Positions 11,489 to 25,271 of a stretch of DNA of 64,000 bases are shown here, piece after piece; position 1 is the stretch's first letter, and every line of letters starts with the position of its first letter. Below the pieces are notes generated by a model that saw only the letters and a list, made by a program, of their open reading frames with translations, made no database searches and was not told the DNA's origin. The stretch is from Neovahlkampfia damariscottae (taxonomy: Eukaryota; Heterolobosea; Selenaionea; Neovahlkampfiida; Neovahlkampfiidae), in NCBI GenBank assembly GCA_016618085.1, contig JABLTG010000057.1, forward strand, positions 37,942 to 101,941, written 5' to 3'. A program made the position numbers and the translations under genes.

Positions 11489-11493
11489 CCAAT
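11489..11493. promoter_or_regulatory. CCAAT element upstream of Rab18
   Basis: CCACCAATG sequence 23 nt upstream of the Rab18 ATG (minus gene), in the short interval after the TOR stop codon. Confidence 0.45.
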
Positions 11494-11579
11494 GAAATAT
11501 AAAAATAAAAAAATTTATTTTTAAAAAAAGATTTCAAAAACATAATATTACTGAAAAATCATACTATGCACAATAATCA

Positions 11580-14500
11580 TCACCAAAAAGCGCACCAACC
11601 AGAAAAACATTGAGATAAATTTATGGGAGATGTTGCTTCTTCAATTAATCTCGAAACTTGAGTTGGAACATCATCATTACCACCAAAATCTCTTCCAGTC
11701 AATTTATTTGAAATCCTTTCAATAACTGAACTAGTTTTTTTTGTCAAATCATCCTTATTCTCATTTTCCTTTGACATTTGATTTGTCTCTAATAATCTCC
11801 AATTAATCAAAGGATCATGAACAAATGCTTCAAGCATTGCCATTACTGCATCTTTATTATGTCTCATTACATCCATTACAGATTCACAAGTTGATTTAAA
11901 AATACCATTTATACCATTGATTTCCATTGCATTTATTAACATTCTAGTTAATCTAAAAGGAACTTTCTCAGGGAATTGATCTCTGTTCATTGCAACTTCA
12001 AAAGAATCACCAAAATCAACATGAACTATTTTTCCATTATTTTCTTCAATCATAATCTAAATATATTAGAATGTTAATAACAATATTACATTCTTTGGAT
12101 GTCTATCTCCTAGACCTAATAAATATCCAACAATTGACATTACAGCCAATGATCTTGTAAAATTTGTTCTTCTTTCTAACCAAATTTCTGAGCTTCGACT
12201 CTGTAGCCATAAAATTTTATATAAATCTTGACCAGATGTATTATTTTGTAAATAAGTAAAAACTTCAAGTTTTTGTAAAATTGTTAATGAATCATAATCT
12301 GGTGCTTCATTCTTTCTCATGATATATTCTAAATTTAAATTTATATTTCTATTTTCTCTGTATTTTTTGATTACTCCATGAAGAGTATTAGTATTTGAAA
12401 CCCAACCAATTAAACCAACATTTGAACTCAATACTAAAATTGAATATCTTGTAATTTTTAAATCTTTTTTTTTTAAATCAGGAACATTAAATAATAATTT
12501 ATTAACTAAATCGAAAAGTTGCATAACTCTTTCATCTAATAAAAATTAAAGAAATAACCTATTATAACCTTGACGTAAATCTTCATGTCCTTTTAATAAA
12601 AATTGATATTTCTTTCCATTTGAACCAAGAATTCTAATTTAAATAATTTCATTAATAAAATTTTAATTACCTTAATTTTCTTGGTTTTTGTTTTGATTCT
12701 ATTACTTCTAATATTTGATCAAATTTTAAAATTCGAATTGCATCCATTTCAGGTTGATATGTTCCAGGAATATTAATTTCAAGTGTATTACATTTTTCAA
12801 GTTTTGGTGAAATAAATTTTAAATCTAATGATTTCATTTGTGTTAAATTATGTGAAATTTGATTTGAAATAAAATAATAAATCTCCCATGCTTGAATTAA
12901 ATACATTAAATTTTTTGAATCCCTATATTTCAAACACCATTCCCAGGCTTCTTGAATAAATTTACCAAATTTTTGTTGAAATGAAATTTCATCTAATGTT
13001 TCTGCATTTTCAGATAATAAAGTAATTCTTTCTAATATTTCAATTGACTCTTCATAATTCTTTTTTTGAAATAATTTATATGCATTTTCTAAAGATTCAT
13101 GAAATATTTCAGACCATAAAATTGCAATTCTAATTAATTCATCACTCACTAAAGATGATTGTTCAATAATTTTTGGATGTAATAATTTCATTTGATCAAT
13201 TAATAATTTTGATGATTCTATTCTTGATTTATCAAATGATTTTGAAATTACAGTTAATGGATATGTCAATGCTAGAGGATGTGTTTTTCCAATATTCAAT
13301 AAAATTGAATGAATTATATTTTGAATTTTTTGATTTTTTGAATTTACTCTTGCTATTAATTGAGGTATAACTTGTAACCAAGAATCAACATTTACAATAT
13401 TTATATCTTCATTAAAATATAAATCAACATTTTCTTCATCTTCATATTTAAAAAATACAGATAATAATCTTAAAGTATCTTGTAATGTATTATTTCTTTC
13501 TTTTGATAATGAAATTGATTTAAAATAAGAATGAATTGCATTCTTTAAGAATTTTGATTTATTTTTAGTTTCTTTTTCTAATAAATTTGTATTAATTAGA
13601 GCATAATTATGCCATGCTTTATACCAATTCTCATCAAATTTAGTAGCCTTTTCAAAATAAAATAATTTTTCTTCTTCATTATTTTGATATAAACTACCAA
13701 GTTTTAAATATCCTCTTGATAATAATTTTGTATCATCTACTATTGAAGTAAAATATTTCAATACATTAATCCAATAATTCAATTTATTTTCATCCATTTC
13801 ATTTAAAATATATTCAAATGATAAAGAAGGATATTTTGAACTTATTAGTTTGATTAAATCATATGGATTTTTTAATGAATTTAATTGATTCATTCCTTCT
13901 TCTTCATATATACAATTTATTAATCTATTTAAAATATTCTTTCCTAATTTTATATTATTATTCTTTCTACATAATCTTGCGAAATGTAAATGACTTTTAA
14001 TATCTTCTAATGGTGATATTGCTAAATTATGAATATTTAATAAATTTGACCAATTATCAGGTACAAATTCAGTATTGATTAATCTCTTTTTCCATTTTTT
14101 TATTATCAATTGATTTTTCTCTTTTGATTGTTTTTCTTGTTTGAAATTAATAACTTCTTCCATTTCTGATAACATTTGAGATTGAAATATTTTTGAATAT
14201 GATCTTGTATATCCTTCATTAACAAGTGCAATCAAATCTTGATCAATAAATTGTCTTGTTTTATTTATGTGTTGTTTTGCACTTTTAAAATCATTTTGAT
14301 GAATAAAATAAATTGATTTAAAAAAATTAGTATTGATTTCTGGGAATTTATCAATAATCAATTTTAAATTTTTCCAATTTTTTAAATTCCAAGATGCAGT
14401 TAATGATATTGGAACTACTTGTAATTTTTCGGATTCTGATAAATAATCAAATGATTCATCACATAAATTTAATACTTTTTCCCATTCTTCTAAATTAAAT

Positions 14501-17500
14501 AAACAATTAATATAAGAAACTCTTTCAAATGATGATAATTGTTTTTGTAATTTCTTTTTTTCAAACCAATCAGATGCTTCATTCCATTTTGATAAAAGAG
14601 CATACCAAGAATATTGAATTTCTTTTGAATTCTTATTTTGTAAATAATTCATTACTCCAAGAGCAGATTCATTTTGACCTAAAGCATGATAAATAGGTAT
14701 TAATTCACCAAATTTTGTTGAATTGTTCATATATTCACGTTCACGATGATATAACGCTTTTGCATATGCACCAGCTTTAAAAGATAGTGTACCTAAAACA
14801 TTAACTGATAAAGGTAATGGATCAGTTTGATGCTCCATAAATTCAACTAAATTTAATAGAATTTGTAAAATATCTTGAGGTAAATTTGGAAAAATTAAAG
14901 CTAAAACCAATGAATTAACTAAATTCTGTTTCATATCTTCTTCTAATTCATTCCAAATAGCAAAAAATGATGCATTGAATAATTCTCTTGCCAACTAATA
15001 AAAATTAAGAATGAGATAAAAATTACTGGTTGATATATTTGAGCTAAAGTAGCACAAGCTCTTAATTCAGGTGATGGAGATTCTGACAATAAACCAATAG
15101 AAAATTGTTTCATCCAATCATTCCAATCTTCTTGAGTTGATCTTTGAGCAGCATACCATGATTTTTTTAAATTAATTTCATTTATGAACATTTTTTTAAC
15201 TTGATTTGTAACTTCATCATCATCATTTTCTTCTTCTTCACGTAATAATTTATTATAATGATTAAATTCTATTGGTAATTCTTGATTGGACAATAATTTA
15301 TAACAATATTCTTCATATTTTTGATGAAATATTTGATTTTTTATCAAAATCTTATTAATAGTTGGTACAAAAATAACAAAATCATTTTTTAATTTCAACA
15401 AAAGAAAACAAAAAATTTCCATAATTGTTGATTGTAAATCTCTTTCGTTTAGAGATCTACAACATGATATTATTATTCTTGAAGAATAATCAGTGATTAT
15501 ATTTAATGAAATACAAAGTTCATATAAAAATTTACATGAAATTAATCTAATTTGATTATTTCCATTTAATTCTAGAATATTCAAAATTGGTGATATTATC
15601 ATATCCAAATAATCATTTAAATTCTCTTTAAAAATAATAAAACATTGTAATACATTTAAAGAATATTGATCATCATTTAAATACTCTAAAAGTAAAGGTA
15701 ATAATTTTGTCAAATGAATTGAAAATGTTTCTTTTAATGCAATAGCCATTTCTTCAATAAGTTTTATAAATTCTTCAACATGTTCTTCAAAAAATTCAAC
15801 TGTAATTTCAATAATATCATCTAAAAATTCTTGTATTTTCTTTTTTGAAATTGAAACAATTGAACATAAATTATGAATCATTTGACTTCTTAAAACAATA
15901 TCTTTTGTATTTCTAATAAAAAAAAAGAATGGAAATAAAATTTCTTTTAAAAATAAAGTTGATCTTTGATTTAAATTTGTAAATATATACATTATACATT
16001 GAGCTGTATCTCTATGATATAATGATAATGATAAATTCATTAAAATTTTTGTTAAACCATTAATAGCAATAGTTGGAAAATAATCAGATAATTCAATTTC
16101 AATTTCAGGTATTATTCCACTCAAATTCTTTTCGGATTTTATTTTTAATTGATTTTGATTCAAATTTGTAAAATTTTTAATTGAATAAGGATCAATTGCA
16201 CCAATAAATCCAATTAATCTATTTGATAATATTCTCAATTCATCATCACTTTCAATTTTAATAATATTTAGTAAAGTATTTAAAATTCCAGGATGTTCAA
16301 AATATAAATCAATTACATCTCCTGAATATATTATATATTTTGTCATTGCTAAAATTGAATATTTCATTATTTTTATATTTTCATTTTCTATACATTTTAT
16401 AAATTCAAATATTAATTCTTTTTTAAATTTTAATATTCTTTGAATATCAATTGATTCACATAAACAACCAATCACTTCTAATGAACAAATAGTTATTTTT
16501 TCATCAAAATTTTGTTGTATGTATGATAATAACATTTGTAAAATTTGATCAGAATATGGTTCAATCATTCTTGGTAAAGATTGACTCTTTAAAATATATT
16601 TAGAATAATAAATATATACGCATACCAATGCATTTAAAATATGAAAATATTTTTCATCTAATTCTTTAAAAATTATTTTAATCATTTTTGAGATATTACC
16701 ATTAATTTTTGATTGTTTAATTTTTTCTAATGTTTGTATCAATAATTTTCGTAAAGGAATTAAAACTTGAGATGGTATATATTTAATTAATCTACCCAAT
16801 ACAATTATACTTTCAATTTGAATCTATTTTTTTTTTTAATTATTTTTTCGTCACTTACTTCACTATTTTCATCATTTAAACTTTGAAATAATGATTTCAA
16901 ATTTGAAGATTTAGATAAACATTCATCAAATTCTATTTTTAAACAAGAAATTGCTGTTTTTCTAACTTGATAATTTAAATCTGTAATTCCCAATGCAAGT
17001 AAACTTTCAACAACATCAATTACTATCTTTTGATATTGTTTTTTAGAAGCAAAATAACTTTTAAAATTTTTAATTAAATAATTAAAACTACCTGCAAGTT
17101 AATGAACTTTGAATTCTAATTTCTGAAAATTCATGATCTAAATATTTCAATACACATTCTTTTATGAATTCAATTAAATTAATATTATCTGTATTGAAAT
17201 CTCTAAGAGTTTTTAATGCAAAAACAACTTTTTCAATATTATTATTACATGAAACTAAAATAGTTGAATTCAATTGATGAAAAGAACATCTTGCTAAAAT
17301 ATGAGATATTGAATCAATAACTCTCTCTTGAATTGGTTTTAATAAATTTGGTATATTTTGTATAATTTCAGTAAAAATTGAAATAATATCTTCGGAAATA
17401 CCATTTATCAAAATAAATCCTTTCCATTATTGGAGGTTAAATGAAATTAATCTTACCCATCAAAGAAAGTACATGTTCATACATTAAATTTTTCAAAGAT

Positions 17501-18838
17501 TTACATAACATTGAAAGACAAATTAAAGGTTCTTTCATATATTTTTCATGAGTAATACCATCTCTAACCAATTGCATTATTGGTTTAATAAATATTAAAA
17601 TTTTATCATTTATATCATTCTTTTTTATCAAAATTCTATTTTCATTTTGATTTTCTATAAAAAATACAGTAGACATTTCCTTTAATAATATTAATAGTTT
17701 TTGATAGTTTACTATGGTTAATTCACCAAGAGCTAAATAAGTTGATCCTTTGTTTATAGGTGATTGTAATAAAAATTTCATTGAATCATCAAAATATTTT
17801 TCTAAAAATTCTTTAGGATTATATTTACCAAAAATTGGAATCAAAGCAACTTTTTGAATTTAAAAAATAAAAAATTTGTTTACCTATTGCATGTCTTATT
17901 AATGGATCACTTTTTTGTGTAAATTTTAAAACAGTTTGAGTAACTTCATTGTAGAAATTAGTCATAAAATTACCAGTTAGTAAAAGTAATTCTGCTAATA
18001 CTAATAAACAACCATGAATGATTTCATTTTTATTGCTATTTAATCCTTCTTTTACATGTTTTAATAAAGTGTAATACCATTCTACTCTTGAATTGGATGT
18101 TCTAATTGAAACTAAAGTTAATGCTTCTCTTAAACATTGTATAGAAACATTTCTAATTAATAAACTTGTTGATTTAATTCCAATCCATATTTTTATGAAA
18201 AATTCATCAACATTTGAATAAAATAGAGTTGGTGAGTTTTCCGCTATTGCTTTTAAAATTGCTAAAGCAATATATTTTCTTTTTTCGTCTGAATTTTTTT
18301 CTTGTAACCATTCCATTGCTCTTTTGTATTCAAATTCAATCCATTCTGATGCTATAGTTTTTAAAGTTTCTGTACTATTCTTTGCTAATTTTCCCAATAC
18401 TAAATTTGAAATTAATTCCGCTATTTTTGGTTCTAAAGGTAAATTCAAAATACTTCTGAGATAATTTGAAAAGTTAAATAACTTTTTTGGATCCTAAAAA
18501 AAATAAAATAAGTTTCAATATTTAATATATACTGGGTATTCAATATCAATTAAAAAAGACATAGCATAACATAAACCAATAATTTTTACATCATCATTTT
18601 TTGATTCTTTTATCAAATCTTGAAAATTAGAATGTAGTGAGTCAATTATTTCAGAAAAAAATTTTTGTGTTGAACAGTGAATAACCTAAGAAGTTAAATT
18701 TTTTTTTTTTTTTTTCACAAGTTGGGCTAAACTTTGAGCAGAAGTTCTTTGAACTGTTTCATCGTTTGAACGAAGACCTTGAAAAAATAAACTCAATTCT
18801 TTCAATTCTTGATGTTCATCATTCGTTTTTTTGCTCAT
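11580..18838 (-). CDS. TOR: TOR serine/threonine kinase (PIKK family)
   Basis: Target of rapamycin, the growth-control kinase of TORC1/TORC2. About 2,300 residues in 11 exons, introns roughly 30-40 nt. Order seen: N-terminal HEAT solenoid (FEYKRAMEWLQEKNSDEKRKY matches TOR), mid HEAT (ASRIIISCCRSLNERDLQSTIMEI), FAT domain (ARELFNASFFAIWNELEED, EFMEHQTDPLP, AGAYAKALYHREREY), FRB (ELIRIAILWSEIFHESLE), then kinase: FLLKGHEDLRQDERVMQLF across introns, GLIGWVSNTNTLH, catalytic loop LGLGDRHPKN, HVDFGD, and the FATC tail QCFSGWCAFW (TOR usually GWCPFW). Start ATG 18838 chosen because ATTGG lies 11 nt upstream and the text after it aligns with TOR; an upstream in-frame ATG exists at about 18937. TIP41, a TOR-pathway regulator, is also in the window. 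Confidence 0.97.
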
Positions 18839-19061
18839 GAAATGAATTGATTGGTGGAGTGTGAAAAAATTTTTCTTTTTGAACTTGAGATTGGGTAAGT
18901 ACTGTTGATTGAGGTTGTTAGGTGTATATATCATCATTTAGAACTCAAAAATACAGAGTCTCTGTTCTACAATTTTCATTCAATAGAATCTCAAATTGTT
19001 AAAGTCTGTAAAGATAGACTCCCGAGATAATTGATCCAATTCACAATTGACCAAATAGTCT
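18839..19061. promoter_or_regulatory. TOR upstream region
   Basis: This 223-nt interval between the TOR start and the DDX27 stop holds ATTGG at 18850-18854 (11 nt from the TOR ATG). I see no tRNA, small RNA or further ORF in it. Confidence 0.4.
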
Positions 19062-21302
19062 TTATTCTTCCATTTTTAATTTTTTCTTTTTACTTTCATT
19101 TGATTTTTCTAATTTTCTTTTTTTTGTTGAATTTACAACTTCATCACCATATTTTCTTTGATCTTGTGCTTTTCTACTTTTTACTTTACTCTTCTTTTGT
19201 AAAGAATCAACATTAATTTCTCTTGAATTTATTGTAGCTCTTGTTAATCTTTCTTTTTTAGCTTTTCCCACTGAAACATGTTTCTTTTTTTTATCTTTTT
19301 CATCTTTTTTTCTATCCTTTTTTCTAAATTTCTTTTCTTTTTCAACATCTAAAAAAAAGAGAATTAAAATTTATAATAAATCTGAGAATACTTTGAACTT
19401 CTTTTTTATCTTTTTCACTTTGAAACCAAACTCTTGCAGGTCTATTTAAAATATCTTTTTCATAAATAATTCTATTTTGAACTTTTTTTAATTCCATATT
19501 TGCTAAATTAAGTTGTTTTAATTCTTCATCTTTTTTTTGTAATTCTCTAAATTTTGGTTGTAATTTTTCAAGTCTTTTATTCCATAACAATTTTGCTTCA
19601 ATTGGAATAATTCTATGTTTAACAATATCTTCATTTTTTTTTGCTCTTTTTAAAATACTTTTTAACAAAGGTCTATCTTCTTCACCAACAAAAGAACAAC
19701 TAATACCTAATTCTCCAATTCTAGCTGTTCTACCAACTCTATGAATATAAGTTGTCAAATCACGTGCCATATCAAAATTTATTACTGTTTTAACACCTTT
19801 GATATCTAAACCTCTTGCAGCAATATCAGTACAAATTAAAAAGTTTGATTTATGTAATGCAAATGATTCTAATGCTTTATATCTCTAAAAATAATTAATT
19901 TTATTAATTAACAAAACATACCATATCTTGTGATAAATTTCCATGTAATTCAGATGCTTTTAAACCTCTTAAATAAAATAACATTTTTAATTTTCTTGCT
20001 GTTGTTTTTAAATTGCAAAAAATAATAGTTTCACTTGTATATGTTGTACTACATAAATAAAGTAATAATGCTTCTTTATGTGAATCATTTTTATCTTTCA
20101 TTTTAATAAATTCTTGTGATAAAGTTGAAGAAACATTTGCTTTATTATCAACTTGAATTCTAACTGGATTCTTCAAAGATAATTTAATTAATTTATCAAC
20201 TTTATCTGTCATTGTTGCAGAAAATAACATTGTTTGTCTATTTTTTGGACAATATTCAATAATTTGTCTAAAATGAATCAAAAGTGAATATAATATCTTC
20301 CTTACTCAAGTTCATCTTGAAATCCTAATTCAAGTAATCTATCTGCTTCATCTAAAACTAATATTTCAATATTTTCAAAACCAAATCCTTGTGTATTTAA
20401 TAAATGATCAATTAATCTTCCTGGTGTTGCAATTACAATATCAGGTTTTGTTTTTAAAGCTTGTGATTGATTTTTTAAAGGAATACCACCAACAATCAAA
20501 CATGATGTTATATCTGTATATTTACTGATTTTTTCTGTAACTTTAAAACATTGTTTTGCTAATTCTCTTGTTGGTAATAAAATTATAACTCTTGTTTCTG
20601 ATTTTTTTCTATTTCTAAACATTAATCTTTCTAAGATTGGTAATATAAAAGCAGCTACAAATATTAAACTATTTTGTTAACAACCTTACCTGTTTTTCCT
20701 GAACCTGTTTGAGCAGAAGCACACATATCTTTTTAAAAAATAATGAGAACTAACATTTAAAACTTACCTAATCCATTTAATAATGGTTTAATTGATGATG
20801 ATTGAATTGGTGTTGGTTTTTCATATCCCATTTCATTAATAGCTTTTAATAAGGGTCTTGATAAATTCATTTCTACAAAATTCAATGAATAAAACTCTTT
20901 TTTTGGTTTTGCAAAATATTGTTTATCGTATTCTTCAGTTTCTAATTCATCTTCGGATTCTTCTTCTTCTTCTGAATCATCTTCTGTTTTTTTTTTTTTC
21001 TTTTTTGTTTCTTCTTCATCGGAATCAGAAATTTCATTTATTTCTTCTTCATCTGAGTCTTCAACAACCGCAGGAATTCTAAATAACTCCTCTTCAAAAT
21101 CTTGTTCTTCTTCAATTGGAGCATCTACAAATACTCTTTCTTTAATTGTAGTATCGTTTGGATCAAATGAAAAAGTTGATTCCACTTCACCTTCTTCCAC
21201 TTCTTCTTCTTCTTTTTCATCAATATCATTTTCATATTCTATTTCATCATCTGATTCAATGGTTAAAATGTAGTCTCTTTTCTTTTTCAAAACGTTTGTC
21301 AT
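19062..21302 (-). CDS. DDX27: DEAD-box RNA helicase DDX27/Drs1
   Basis: Nucleolar helicase for 60S ribosome assembly. The N-terminus is strongly acidic ([15 protein letters not shown]), as in Drs1. Then [26 protein letters not shown] (Q motif), [16 protein letters not shown] (Walker A, carried on a separate 39-nt exon 20690-20728), [78 protein letters not shown], and the DDX27-type [15 protein letters not shown] with a lysine-rich tail. Six introns. Start ATG 21302; ATTGG at 21344-21348. Upstream frame lacks ATG support. Confidence 0.95.
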
Positions 21303-21343
21303 CTCAATGTGTGCAAAATAGAAAGTAAAGAAAGAGAGCGCTG

Positions 21344-21348
21344 ATTGG
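21344..21348. promoter_or_regulatory. ATTGG element upstream of DDX27
   Basis: GCTGATTGGTTGA lies 41 nt upstream of the DDX27 ATG, inside the 104-nt gap before the RasGAP stop codon. Confidence 0.45.
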
Positions 21349-21406
21349 TTGAATTTTGGAATAAAAAAAGTGTTCAAAAAAAATGCATCATTGATTATAC
21401 AAACCT

Positions 21407-23886
21407 TTAGTTTTTATTTCCAGATCTAACTTTGATATAAAATTTCGAAAATAAAAAATCAAAGTTCTTGAATCGTTCTGATAGTTCAATCTTTTCTAAA
21501 ATATAATTTCTTTGTGTATCTAAATCTAAATCAAAAAGTGGTTTTTCGATTAATTTTCCAGTTTTATAGTCAGTATATTTGAACAAATCAATTTGATTTT
21601 TTATCAATATTTTTGAAATCTCTGATTGAAATTTTTTGATCACAAAACTTTCTGATTTACCAGATGAAATGAAATCATTCAATAAAGATGAAACTTGATC
21701 TTTGTTCAATAAAGGACATAAAATTGAAGATAATCCTGGAAAATCATTTAATATTTCTTCTGGACAAATAATTCTAATATTAATACATTGTCTACAATAT
21801 GCAAATATTTGATTTTGTGATTTTTCATCTCTATCTCGGTATGATTTAATTTCATTCAAAAGAATCCAATTTTCAATATAACTCAATGCCATCTTCAATT
21901 CAACTATTTTAAAAGTTAAAATATTTATCATCAAACTCATATTGAAATCCTTTGCATGTTTTAACAAAGTATTTGTGATAAATTCATCAATCAAAAATAT
22001 GATGGTTTCAAAAAAGTGATTAATAATTTGTTGTTCAATATAATTATTTTTGAATATTTTCAAATATTCATCTAATATTTCAACAATTTCATGTTGAATT
22101 TTAATCCTAATTTTTAATTCAATGTTAATATAATTACCCTCTTTTATCAATGGTTTCAATAGGTTGTGCAACTAATTCAAAATTTAACATATATCTAGTC
22201 ATTGGTTTTTCTAATCTTTCATACAAATTTTCAATTAATTGAACATAACTTCTTGAAAGATATAAATGTAAAATTGATCCAAATGATGTTGATTCATTAG
22301 TCAAGATATTATTATTCAAAAATGAATAAAATTTTGGAGGATATAATATTTCTTTACTTGATGCACCTGCAAATTCAATTAATTTTTTCAATTCTAAAAA
22401 TTCTTTTTCGTATTTGAAGATTTGTATTTTTTCATTAATTGAATAATAAATCTTTTTTCTTGAGTGATACAATTGTCCTATTTGATTAATATCAAAAAAA
22501 ATAATTACCCAATGAAACATTATAATTATTTCTTTTGTTTGTTGATTGACAGTTCAAAATTCTTTGATAAAAATCTTTCATTTTTGGAATCCAATTTTTT
22601 GTTGGAGCAATCATTGGATTCATATCTAATTTAAAAATAAATAACAAAAGAAATTACATTCTTCTTTTGAAGGTTTTATAATTCCATTTGATAAATTTTG
22701 AATAATCTTTGTAATTAAAATTAAAAATCTCATTGCGTCTTGATTCAAAGGTTTATCATAAATACCGAGTTGAATAGAAGTTAATAATGATGAGTTAATT
22801 AATCTTAAAAATAAAAATCCACCAACTAAGTTCTAATTAGAAAAAAATTAAATTGTATTACTTGAAATTTCTGATGATGATAAATTAAAAGGTGCATTCA
22901 TTGATTTTGTTGGTTTTTCAAATTTCTTCTCAACATTTTCATTTAAAAATTTACAATACACTTTCATTTCTTCGCTCATGTATTCAACAGAATAAAAAAT
23001 ATAACTTAAAAAGTCGTCGCAATATTTTTCTAAATTTTTTATATTTTCTTCTAAATTTTCATTTTTTTTTATTTTTTTTGGATCAATTTCAAATTTTTTT
23101 AAGTTGTTATTAATTTTATCAATAAAAGGATATAAAATTTTTTTCAAGTAAGGAATGGAAGTTTTTTGAAAAAAATATTTCATTAATTTTGATGCTGTAC
23201 TGTTGGATCGAAACAAAGTAGTTGCATGAACTGTCATTTCAACTTCTCGTTTCACTGAATATTCTAATAATTTCATTATTTCTTCTTTTCCTTTATCCAT
23301 AAATATCAAAACTATTGATTCCAAAAAATTCTCTTTTGTTTCTTCTATTTTTAGAAATGACACATTGAATATTACCTAGTGATGTCATTTCATCTGAAAA
23401 TGAACAAATAGCTTCAAAATCATTTTCAATTAATTTTACAACTTGATTATACAATTCTTGTGTTCTATCTTTTGGTGTTGAAGAAAAACAATTTGAAACA
23501 TGTTCTGGTTTTTCTAATTTCAATAAGTTCAGTAATCTATACAAAGTGTGAATCCAATAACAACTTAAGTATATATCATCAATATTTTTCTATTTATTTG
23601 TCATTATTAATTTCTTTCAAACCTTTAAACAATAATCAATACATGTTTCAATATTTTTTAAATATATAGGATTTTCTTCAAGTGTTTTCCATTTTAAAAG
23701 GGAAAGATAAATTGGTTTTAATGAAATTGGTAATCCATTGGAAAATTCAACTGGAGCAAAAAGAATGGTTTCATCCAACAGTTCTCTTTCCATTTTCTCT
23801 TTTTTTAAAATTGTCAGTTCATCTATAATATTGTTCTGATGTCTTTCATCATCGTTGTTAAATGTGTGAATATTTTCTTCACTCAT
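21407..23886 (-). CDS. RasGAP-domain protein
   Basis: GTPase-activating protein for Ras-type GTPases. After about 170 N-terminal residues the RasGAP domain shows VHATTLFRSNSTASKLMKYF (arginine-finger loop), IPYLKKILYPFIDKI, and, after an intron, the FLR motif in FLFLRLINSSLLTS followed by RFLILITKIIQNLSNG. The C-terminal 400 residues are helical with no domain I can name. Built from several exons; the joint 23620-23590 (KKNIDDIYLSCYWIHTLYRLL) and others were checked for frame but not all edges are certain. It lacks visible C2, PH or CH domains. Start codon overlaps an ATTGG (23885-23889); a second ATTGG is at 23907-23911. Divergent from the secreted protein at 23939. Confidence 0.85.
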
Positions 23887-23934
23887 TGGTGAGTGGAATT
23901 TTTTTTATTGGAATCTGTAAGTGTGTTTGATTGG
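23885..23934. promoter_or_regulatory. Three ATTGG elements in a 52-nt divergent promoter
   Basis: ATTGG occurs at 23885-23889, 23907-23911 and 23930-23934, all in one orientation. The whole gap between the two start codons is 52 nt, so this must serve both the RasGAP and the secreted-protein gene. Confidence 0.5.
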
Positions 23935-23938
23935 ACAA

Positions 23939-24553
23939 ATGCTTCTAACAAAAATTCTTGTTTGTTTTTGTTTTGTTTTGACTTTGGTTCAAGCACAAAA
24001 ATATGCGATTGGAAAAATATTTGAGAAGCCAGGATGTAATGAAAATACTCAACTAGGGTGGACAGCTGTAGAAATGAATCGATGCTACACTGAAGGAAGT
24101 GGTGTTTATGGAAAGTTGACGTGTGAAGGTGATATAGTTCAAGCTCACATGTGTTTTGATTCAAATTGTGAATTCTGTCAAATTGGAGCAAAACGACCAA
24201 CAGGATGCAATACCGAAATTGGAATCAATTACAGTTTACAATGTGGAGACAAACCACAACAAAGAGATAAAGAAATTTATGCAAGTGTATATCAATCAAG
24301 TAGATGTGAAGGTGATATAAGAGGACATGTTGGTGTAACTCCTCGTTGTATTTCTGGTCCAGGAATTAGTGTAAGAGCTCAATGTAATGAACGTGAAGGA
24401 AGATATATTGGAGAACAATTTGACAATTTAGATTGTACACCACCTGCTAAAAGAGTTCAATATGTTCCATCTGGATGTAATAGTATTTTAGGCTTGTCTT
24501 ATTATCTTCCTCCTTGTGGAAAAAATAAGAATTCAACTAGACTTTTAAAATAA
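23939..24553 (+). CDS. Secreted cysteine-rich protein (copy 2)
   Basis: ATG at 23939 gives a clean signal peptide MLLTKILVCFCFVLTLVQAQ; the longer frame begins with GTG and is rejected. Mature part about 185 residues, single exon, with NRCYTEG, KLTCEG, AHMCFDSNCEFCQ, TGCNTE, LQCGDKP and further cysteine pairs. The CxDSxCExC core and the spacing to the CGxP motif are shared with the protein at 9934-10563. No known domain recognised. Its stop lies 4 nt from the stop of the convergent gene. The ATTGG element sits 4 nt before the ATG. Confidence 0.78.
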   Translation: MLLTKILVCFCFVLTLVQAQKYAIGKIFEKPGCNENTQLGWTAVEMNRCYTEGSGVYGKLTCEGDIVQAHMCFDSNCEFCQIGAKRPTGCNTEIGINYSLQCGDKPQQRDKEIYASVYQSSRCEGDIRGHVGVTPRCISGPGISVRAQCNEREGRYIGEQFDNLDCTPPAKRVQYVPSGCNSILGLSYYLPPCGKNKNSTRLLK

Positions 24554-24557
24554 AAAT

Positions 24558-25189
24558 TTAATAATTATTCAATAAGAACTGATTATAATTCATTGGATTT
24601 AGTGATTCAATATCTTTTCCAAAATTTTTTTCTATTTTTTCACTAATTTCTTTTGTCGCACCAGAATAGCAAGTAGTTTTGAAATATTTTTCATTTTTTA
24701 ATTTCAAAATAGATTCTTCACCATTTTTTAAATTTAATTTTTTGATTTCAATTTTTTTAAAGTTCTTTTCTTCTTTCAATTGATCTAAAACTGCATTTTG
24801 ATTTTTCAATTTTAAAATATTTTGGATATCTTTCAAAGTAAATTCTTGTATTATTTCATTTGGTTCAATAATTTCTTCCTCAATTTCATTTTCTACTTTT
24901 TTTATACTCAACTCTTTATTTTTAAATTGGATTTCTTCTTCAAATACATTTGACCATCTTTCATATCCAAATTTATCTCTAGAGTTTCTAATTCTAAACT
25001 CCATTATATTGTCATCTATTATTTTTAACTCATTTAATTTGATATTTTCAAATAAAATGTAAACTTCTTTAATTTCTTCGATTTTTTTTTCATTTTTTAA
25101 TTGTTCGTATTTTTCTTTTGTTGATTCTGCAAAAACTAAAATGAATTTTTAGTTAAATGTTTTGTCATACTTCTCCATTCTAAACCCAT
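24558..25189 (-). CDS. Hypothetical protein
   Basis: Two exons joined by a 34-nt-class intron (GTATGA to TTTTAG, within 25137-25176) give about 200 residues starting MGLEWRIFAESTKEKYEQ. The text is rich in lysine and glutamate, with short predicted helices (EFTLKDIQNILKLKNQNAVLDQL) and a conserved-looking centre RDKFGYERWSNVFEEE. No membrane segment or signal peptide. Not a family I recognise. ATTGG at 25204-25208 lies 14 nt upstream, supporting this start. Confidence 0.6.
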
Positions 25190-25203
25190 GTCTGTTTTAA
25201 TCA

Positions 25204-25248
25204 ATTGGCTGAAAATAAAAATTTAAAAATAACCGTTTGTTTTATTGG
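25204..25248. promoter_or_regulatory. Two ATTGG elements between divergent genes
   Basis: ATTGG at 25204-25208 (14 nt from the 25189 start) and at 25244-25248 (23 nt from the 25272 start). Confidence 0.45.
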
Positions 25249-25271
25249 TTCCTCAATTTTCAACGACTCTC

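Noticed and set aside
18839-18937. Longer TOR N-terminus from the ATG at about 18937
   Set aside because: The extra residues have no TOR similarity, and the ATTGG element lies between this ATG and the one at 18838, which fits the pattern of the other genes.
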